NCBI GenBank assembly: GCA_023445445.1
Contig: JAEXLD010000041.1
Location: forward strand, 131,573 to 195,572
Length of the DNA stretch: 64,000 nucleotides
Direction: 5' to 3'
Source: Bacillota bacterium
GTDB lineage: Bacteria; Bacillota; Clostridia; Clostridiales; Clostridiaceae
Position numbers and translations under genes: made by a program. Numbering within the stretch: the first letter of the stretch is position 1; each line of letters opens with the position of its first letter. Below are positions 60,088 to 64,000 of this stretch, piece after piece. A model generated the notes under the pieces. It did no database searches. It was given only the letters and a program-made list of their open reading frames with translations, and was not told the origin of the DNA.

Positions 60088-60835
60088 TTCCTATTCTCCT
60101 TTCCATTAAAATATCATCAAAATTATTATCTTGATATACTTTAAGAATTCTAAGTTTTATTAATTCTAATAATGCTAAGAAAGTTACAACTGCCTCTAAT
60201 TTGCACTCACTTTCTTTAATAATATCTCTAAACTTCACTATTTTATTATTATTAAACTTTATCATTAAGTCATTCATCTTATCTTCAATTTTGTATTTAT
60301 CCACATATATTTTTCTTTGAATTACATTTTCTTTATTCTGCTTCTTCAGATAATTTTCAATTAAATTATTATAAATATTGTATAAGTCTAGCAAAGTTAT
60401 ATTTTTAAATATATCTTCTTCCTTATTTCCTATATTTACTTCTTTTATTATCTCAGGCTTTTTAGTATATATCTCACCTGAACTAACAAATTTATCTCTT
60501 AAAAATAAAGCTGCTCCTTTTATCTTTTTATATTCTATAAGCCTATTCATAAGATTCTTTTCTATATCTTCTTCACTTTCTTCATCATTTTTTATAACTG
60601 GTAATAGTTTTTTAGATTTAATTTCAATCAAAGTTGCAGCCACCACTATAAATTCTGATGTTATATCAAGATCCATAATCTTCATATCGTCTAAAAATCT
60701 TAAATACTGATTTGTTATCTTATATATCTCAATATTATATATATCCATTTCATTCTTTTTAATTAAATGTAACAATAAATCAAAGGGCCCTTCAAAATTT
60801 GCTACTTTAATTTTGGGCATTTCCATATTATTCAT
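60080..60835 (-). CDS. scpA: Segregation and condensation protein A
   Basis: 251 aa. Kleisin: N terminus PKIKVANFEGPFDLLLHLIK and NEMDIYNIEIYKITNQYL, then EFIVVAATLIEIKSKKLLPV; a C-terminal winged helix with KLEAVVTFLALLELIKLRIL. Bridges the SMC heads together with ScpB. Confidence 0.95.
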   Translation of the reverse strand: MNNMEMPKIKVANFEGPFDLLLHLIKKNEMDIYNIEIYKITNQYLRFLDDMKIMDLDITSEFIVVAATLIEIKSKKLLPVIKNDEESEEDIEKNLMNRLIEYKKIKGAALFLRDKFVSSGEIYTKKPEIIKEVNIGNKEEDIFKNITLLDLYNIYNNLIENYLKKQNKENVIQRKIYVDKYKIEDKMNDLMIKFNNNKIVKFRDIIKESECKLEAVVTFLALLELIKLRILKVYQDNNFDDILMERRIGNE

Positions 60836-60910
60836 CCGCCTTTAATAATGTATTTCCTTAGAATATAATATCAAGTTTATTTATAAAGAACAACCTTTTT
60901 AAAGCAAGAA

Positions 60911-60936
60911 AAAAGGATTCTTTAAAGAATCCTTTT
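60911..60936 (-). terminator. Terminator after dacF
   Basis: AAAAGGATTCTTT and AAAGAATCCTTTT form a 13-bp stem with almost no loop. It contains the dacF stop region and is followed on the minus strand by TTTCTTGC. Confidence 0.7.
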
Positions 60937-62155
60937 ATATACCTTTTCTAAACATATTTTTCATATTAAATTTAAAGTTTTCAAAAATACCACCTAATTT
61001 AACATCTCTATCAGAATATAAATCTACTTCACCAATTTTGTTTTCTCCAGAGTATGCTTCACATTTCCCTACAATTTCTCCTTCTTTATATTCCTTCTTT
61101 AGATTATCTATTACTATTTTTTTATTTATTTCATTTTTGTCTCCTTTTTCAATAATAGCAACTAAATCATCTTTGGCTTTTGCAATAAAGAATTTATCGG
61201 TATTTTTACTTAAATATATATTTTCAACATCTTCATCTTTTACTAATATCTTTTTGCCTTCAAATTTAGAAAAACCATAATTTAAAAGCATTCCTGCATC
61301 TCTATTTCTTATTTTATAAGTTGGTGCTCCCATAATAACTGAAAGCATTCTAACACCATTTCTTGTTGCTGTAGTAGAAATGCAATACTTAGCTTCTGAA
61401 GTATATCCAGTTTTTAAGCCATCACATCCTTCAAAAAATCTTACTAACTTATTATGATTAACTAATTCTATTGGAGATAATCTTCCTTCAGAAATTGTTT
61501 CCATATAAGTTCCTGTATATTTTAATATAGTTGGATGTTTAAGAAGTTCTAATGACATAAGAGAAATATCTCTAGCAGTAGATAAATGTCCATCTTTTGG
61601 CAATCCATTACAATTTTTAAAAGTAGTATTTTTCATTCCAAGTTCTTCTGCTCTTTTATTCATTAATTCAACAAAGGCATCTTCTGTTCCTGCTAAATAT
61701 TCTGCTAAAGCAACTGCAGCATCGTTACCTGATGCGATGGCAACACCCTTTAATAACTCTTCAACGGTTCTTACTTCTCCAGTGTCCAGAAGCATAGTGC
61801 TTCCCCCCATTTTTTTCGCATTTTCACTACAGGTTACCTTATCACTTAAAGAAATCTTACCACTATCTACTGCTTCCATAGTCAATAACATTGTCATTAT
61901 TTTTGTTACTGATGCAGGTGCAAATTTTTCATCTGGATTCTTTTCATATAATATTTTTCCAGAAATAGGCTCAATTAATAATGCAGATTTTGCATCTACA
62001 TTTATACCTTCTTCACTAAAAGTTGCAATATTCCATTCCTTATATGTTTCAATTTCATTTCCATCAGATTTAGTTAAGGCATTAACTGGTATAACGCTTA
62101 AAATAAATAAGCTTAAAGAAAGTACAATAATTTTTTTCATTTTGTTTTTATACAT
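60935..62155 (-). CDS. dacF: D-alanyl-D-alanine carboxypeptidase DacF
   Basis: 406 aa from the ATG at 62155 (AAAGGAGG upstream; an earlier in-frame start would pass over it). Signal peptide KKIIVLSLSLFILSVIPVNA; S82-VTK85, SGN 142-144, KTG 248-250; C-terminal beta domain and an amphipathic end ENFKFNMKNMFRKG that can anchor to the membrane. Sporulation-type PBP that tunes cross-linking of spore cortex or wall. Sits between pdp and scpA, a common clostridial order. Confidence 0.92.
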   Translation of the reverse strand: MYKNKMKKIIVLSLSLFILSVIPVNALTKSDGNEIETYKEWNIATFSEEGINVDAKSALLIEPISGKILYEKNPDEKFAPASVTKIMTMLLTMEAVDSGKISLSDKVTCSENAKKMGGSTMLLDTGEVRTVEELLKGVAIASGNDAAVALAEYLAGTEDAFVELMNKRAEELGMKNTTFKNCNGLPKDGHLSTARDISLMSLELLKHPTILKYTGTYMETISEGRLSPIELVNHNKLVRFFEGCDGLKTGYTSEAKYCISTTATRNGVRMLSVIMGAPTYKIRNRDAGMLLNYGFSKFEGKKILVKDEDVENIYLSKNTDKFFIAKAKDDLVAIIEKGDKNEINKKIVIDNLKKEYKEGEIVGKCEAYSGENKIGEVDLYSDRDVKLGGIFENFKFNMKNMFRKGI

Positions 62156-62245
62156 TTTATTTCCTCCTTTCAAGCTTATTATTACCAATAAAAATAAAAA
62201 TATGATAAAAAGAATAAATCTTCTTATCATATTTTTCTATACTTG

Positions 62246-63550
62246 CTATTGTACTATTCCATATATTAAAGGTAATTTTTCTGTACTTTTTTCACTTATA
62301 ATTATATTATTTAAAATATTATTCTTAGTCTTTTGTATATTATTTCTATCATTACTATGAATATAAGCTAATATATCTCCTGACTTTACTTCATCATCTC
62401 TTTTTTTATTAAGAACTATTCCAACAGAAAGATCTATTTCACTTTCCTTTGTTTCTCTACCAGCTCCTAATTCCATAGCAATTAATCCAAATGCTTCAGC
62501 ATTAATTTTTGTTATTACTCCACTATCAACAGCTCTTACTTCTTCAATATATTTAGCTTTTGGTAATTTATCAGTGTCATCAACAAAAGAAGGATCTCCT
62601 CCTTGAGCTTTGATAAATTCCTTTAATTTTTCTATTCCTTTTCCATTATTTATATTTTCTAATAATAAAGCTTTACCTTCTTCAAAGGTATTTACTTTAT
62701 TACCACATATCAGCATATAACTTCCTAAAGTTAATGTTAATTCTAATAAGTCCTTTGGTCCATTTCCTTTTAATAATTCAATAGCTTCCTTTACCTCTAA
62801 TGCATTTCCTATAGCATATCCTAAAGGTTGATCCATATCAGATATAACTCCTATGGTTTTCCTACCAACTGATGTTCCAATGTCAACCATTTCTCTTGCA
62901 AGAGCTTTTGCGTCTTCAGGAGTTTTCATAAATGCACCATCTCCCACCTTTACATCTAAAACTATAGCATCAGCTCCTGAAGCTATTTTTTTGCTCATAA
63001 TACTTGAAGCTATTAAAGACATATTATCTACAGTTGCAGTAACGTCTCTTAAGGCATATAATTTTTTATCAGCTGGTGCTATATTTCCTGTTTGCCCTGT
63101 TATTGCTATTCCAATTTTATTAGAATTATTAATAAACTCTTCCTCTGTAAGTTCTACAGAAAAACCATTAAAGGATTCTAATTTATCAATAGTTCCACCA
63201 GTATGTCCTAACCCTCTTCCTGACATTTTTGATACTGGTACTCCTAATGAAGCTACTAAAGGCGTAAGACAAATACTAGTCTTATCTCCAACACCACCTG
63301 TTGAATGTTTATCTACTTTCACTCCATTTATTGAAGATAAATCTATTACATCTCCTGAATTAACCATTGCCATAGTTAAATCAGCTGTTTCCTTTTTATT
63401 CATCTTATTAAAAAATATTGCCATAAGTAATGCAGAAGCTTGGTAATCTGGAATTTCTCCATTTGTAAACCCCTGCACAAAAAAATTAATTTCTTCCTTA
63501 GTTAATTCTTGACCTTTTCTTTTTTTTAGAATAATGTCATACATTCTCAT
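62246..63550 (-). CDS. pdp: Pyrimidine-nucleoside phosphorylase
   Basis: 434 aa. Cleaves uridine or thymidine with phosphate to base and (deoxy)ribose-1-phosphate. Conserved: KVDKHSTGGVGDKTSICLTP, KMSGRGLGHTGGTIDKLES, and IASSIMSKKIASGADAIVLD. Three-domain enzyme of full length. Together with hydA it indicates pyrimidine salvage or breakdown, though the two are 60 kb apart here. Confidence 0.95.
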   Translation of the reverse strand: MRMYDIILKKRKGQELTKEEINFFVQGFTNGEIPDYQASALLMAIFFNKMNKKETADLTMAMVNSGDVIDLSSINGVKVDKHSTGGVGDKTSICLTPLVASLGVPVSKMSGRGLGHTGGTIDKLESFNGFSVELTEEEFINNSNKIGIAITGQTGNIAPADKKLYALRDVTATVDNMSLIASSIMSKKIASGADAIVLDVKVGDGAFMKTPEDAKALAREMVDIGTSVGRKTIGVISDMDQPLGYAIGNALEVKEAIELLKGNGPKDLLELTLTLGSYMLICGNKVNTFEEGKALLLENINNGKGIEKLKEFIKAQGGDPSFVDDTDKLPKAKYIEEVRAVDSGVITKINAEAFGLIAMELGAGRETKESEIDLSVGIVLNKKRDDEVKSGDILAYIHSNDRNNIQKTKNNILNNIIISEKSTEKLPLIYGIVQ

Positions 63551-63728
63551 TAGAATATGTCCTCCTGTTATTTACGCAAGTTATTTAAAAATTTATTATA
63601 TAAATATAACTTTTTATATTATAATACCAATAATAATCTATATATTTTTTTTGTTAGTAAGTTATATTATTAATTAGTTTTATCTACCCCTTTCTATAGC
63701 AAAAATCTAGAATTATTAATTACTAGTA

Positions 63729-64000
63729 TTATGCTCTAGGATGGGAGTTTTTATATACTATATTAATCTTATCATTATTTATTATTTCATAATATGTGTC
63801 CATATAAGTTAATACTTGATTTCCTAAAAGCTTTTGTACAGCTCTTACATTTGCACCATTTTGTAATAAATGAACAGCAAAGGAATGTCTAAAGGTATTT
63901 AAATTAACTTCTTTTTTAATTCCAGCCTTATGTGAATATTCTTTTACTATTCTCCATACACCTTGTCTTGTTAATTGATTTCCATTTAAATTAACAAATA
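63729..64000 (-). CDS. xerD: Tyrosine recombinase XerD, C-terminal part (runs off the window)
   Basis: About 90 codons visible. TFRHSFAVHLLQNGANVRAV carries the HxxR-type block (RH), then LLGNQVLTYMDTYYEI with the catalytic Tyr, ending KNSHPRA. Matches the XerD used for chromosome dimer resolution, usually next to pdp in clostridia. The first catalytic Arg lies outside the window. Confidence 0.8.
   Translation of the reverse strand, partial: FVNLNGNQLTRQGVWRIVKEYSHKAGIKKEVNLNTFRHSFAVHLLQNGANVRAVQKLLGNQVLTYMDTYYEIINNDKINIVYKNSHPRA

Noticed and set aside
1..64000. tRNA or rRNA genes, including a tRNA attachment site
   Set aside because: No cloverleaf or rRNA-like stretch was noticed by eye; the attachment site is inside a protein-coding gene. 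A tRNA scan was not possible.

Overview
This window is very AT-rich (by eye roughly 28-30% G+C) and looks like a chromosome segment of an endospore-forming clostridium, probably Clostridium sensu stricto. The evidence is strong AGGAGG-type ribosome binding sites, TTG/GTG starts, an S-box (SAM-I) leader in front of metH, RNase J, and a sporulation-type neighbourhood (ytfJ/gerW, dacF-type carboxypeptidases, scpA-scpB, pdp, xerD). Species cannot be fixed from this window alone.

Left host region (1-18044): metH (partial) with its SAM riboswitch, a dihydropyrimidinase, a TIM-barrel-like protein, a DUF2207 membrane protein, a YbaK deacylase, a short-chain dehydrogenase, a threonine ammonia-lyase with ACT domain, a HAD phosphatase, RNase J, a DUF1846 protein and a DUF6414-like protein. 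A run of small poorly known genes follows: a Gly/Cys-rich protein, a PadR regulator and several ORFans. It ends with the C-terminal half of a flavin oxidoreductase gene.

Prophage (18044-55246, 37.2 kb): a complete-looking HK97-type siphovirus. From the right end inward it has a serine integrase and CI-like repressor on the + strand, then, on the - strand, Cro-like protein, antirepressor, AbrB, replication (replisome organizer, RusA, SSB, MazG), a second (tyrosine) recombinase, an ArpU-like late regulator, HNH, terminases, portal, ClpP-type protease, capsid, connectors, tail tube, tail chaperones with a -1 frameshift site, tape measure, Dit, tail tip, receptor-binding protein, holin and endolysin. 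Between the endolysin and attL lies an accessory block (18.3-25.2 kb) of plasmid-like genes: a HerA/VirB4-type ATPase with two small membrane proteins, a ParM-like actin flanked by two small ribbon-helix-helix-like proteins, another RHH protein, an AbrB protein, tiny membrane peptides and structured intergenic elements.

The most striking point is the attachment site. Integration split a flavin oxidoreductase gene, whose halves rejoin exactly in frame (426 aa) on excision. The attP that can be rebuilt from the two junctions (two 21-bp inverted arms with one mismatch, around a 10-bp centre containing the 6-bp core GCATGT) lies inside the coding sequence of the phage's own serine integrase. In the excised circle the integrase continues in frame into a 97-codon HTH domain now stranded at the other end of the prophage (18046-18339), giving a predicted 658-aa protein. 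In the lysogen that tail is replaced by a few residues read partly from host DNA (566 aa). Integration therefore rewrites the C terminus of its own recombinase, which is apparently co-transcribed with the repressor.

Right host region (55246-64000): the N-terminal half of the flavin oxidoreductase and its translationally coupled ferredoxin-reductase-like partner, a D-Ala-D-Ala carboxypeptidase, a DUF2953 protein with YtfJ, ScpB/ScpA, DacF, pyrimidine-nucleoside phosphorylase and the 3' end of xerD. I saw no rRNA, tRNA, CRISPR array or insertion sequence.
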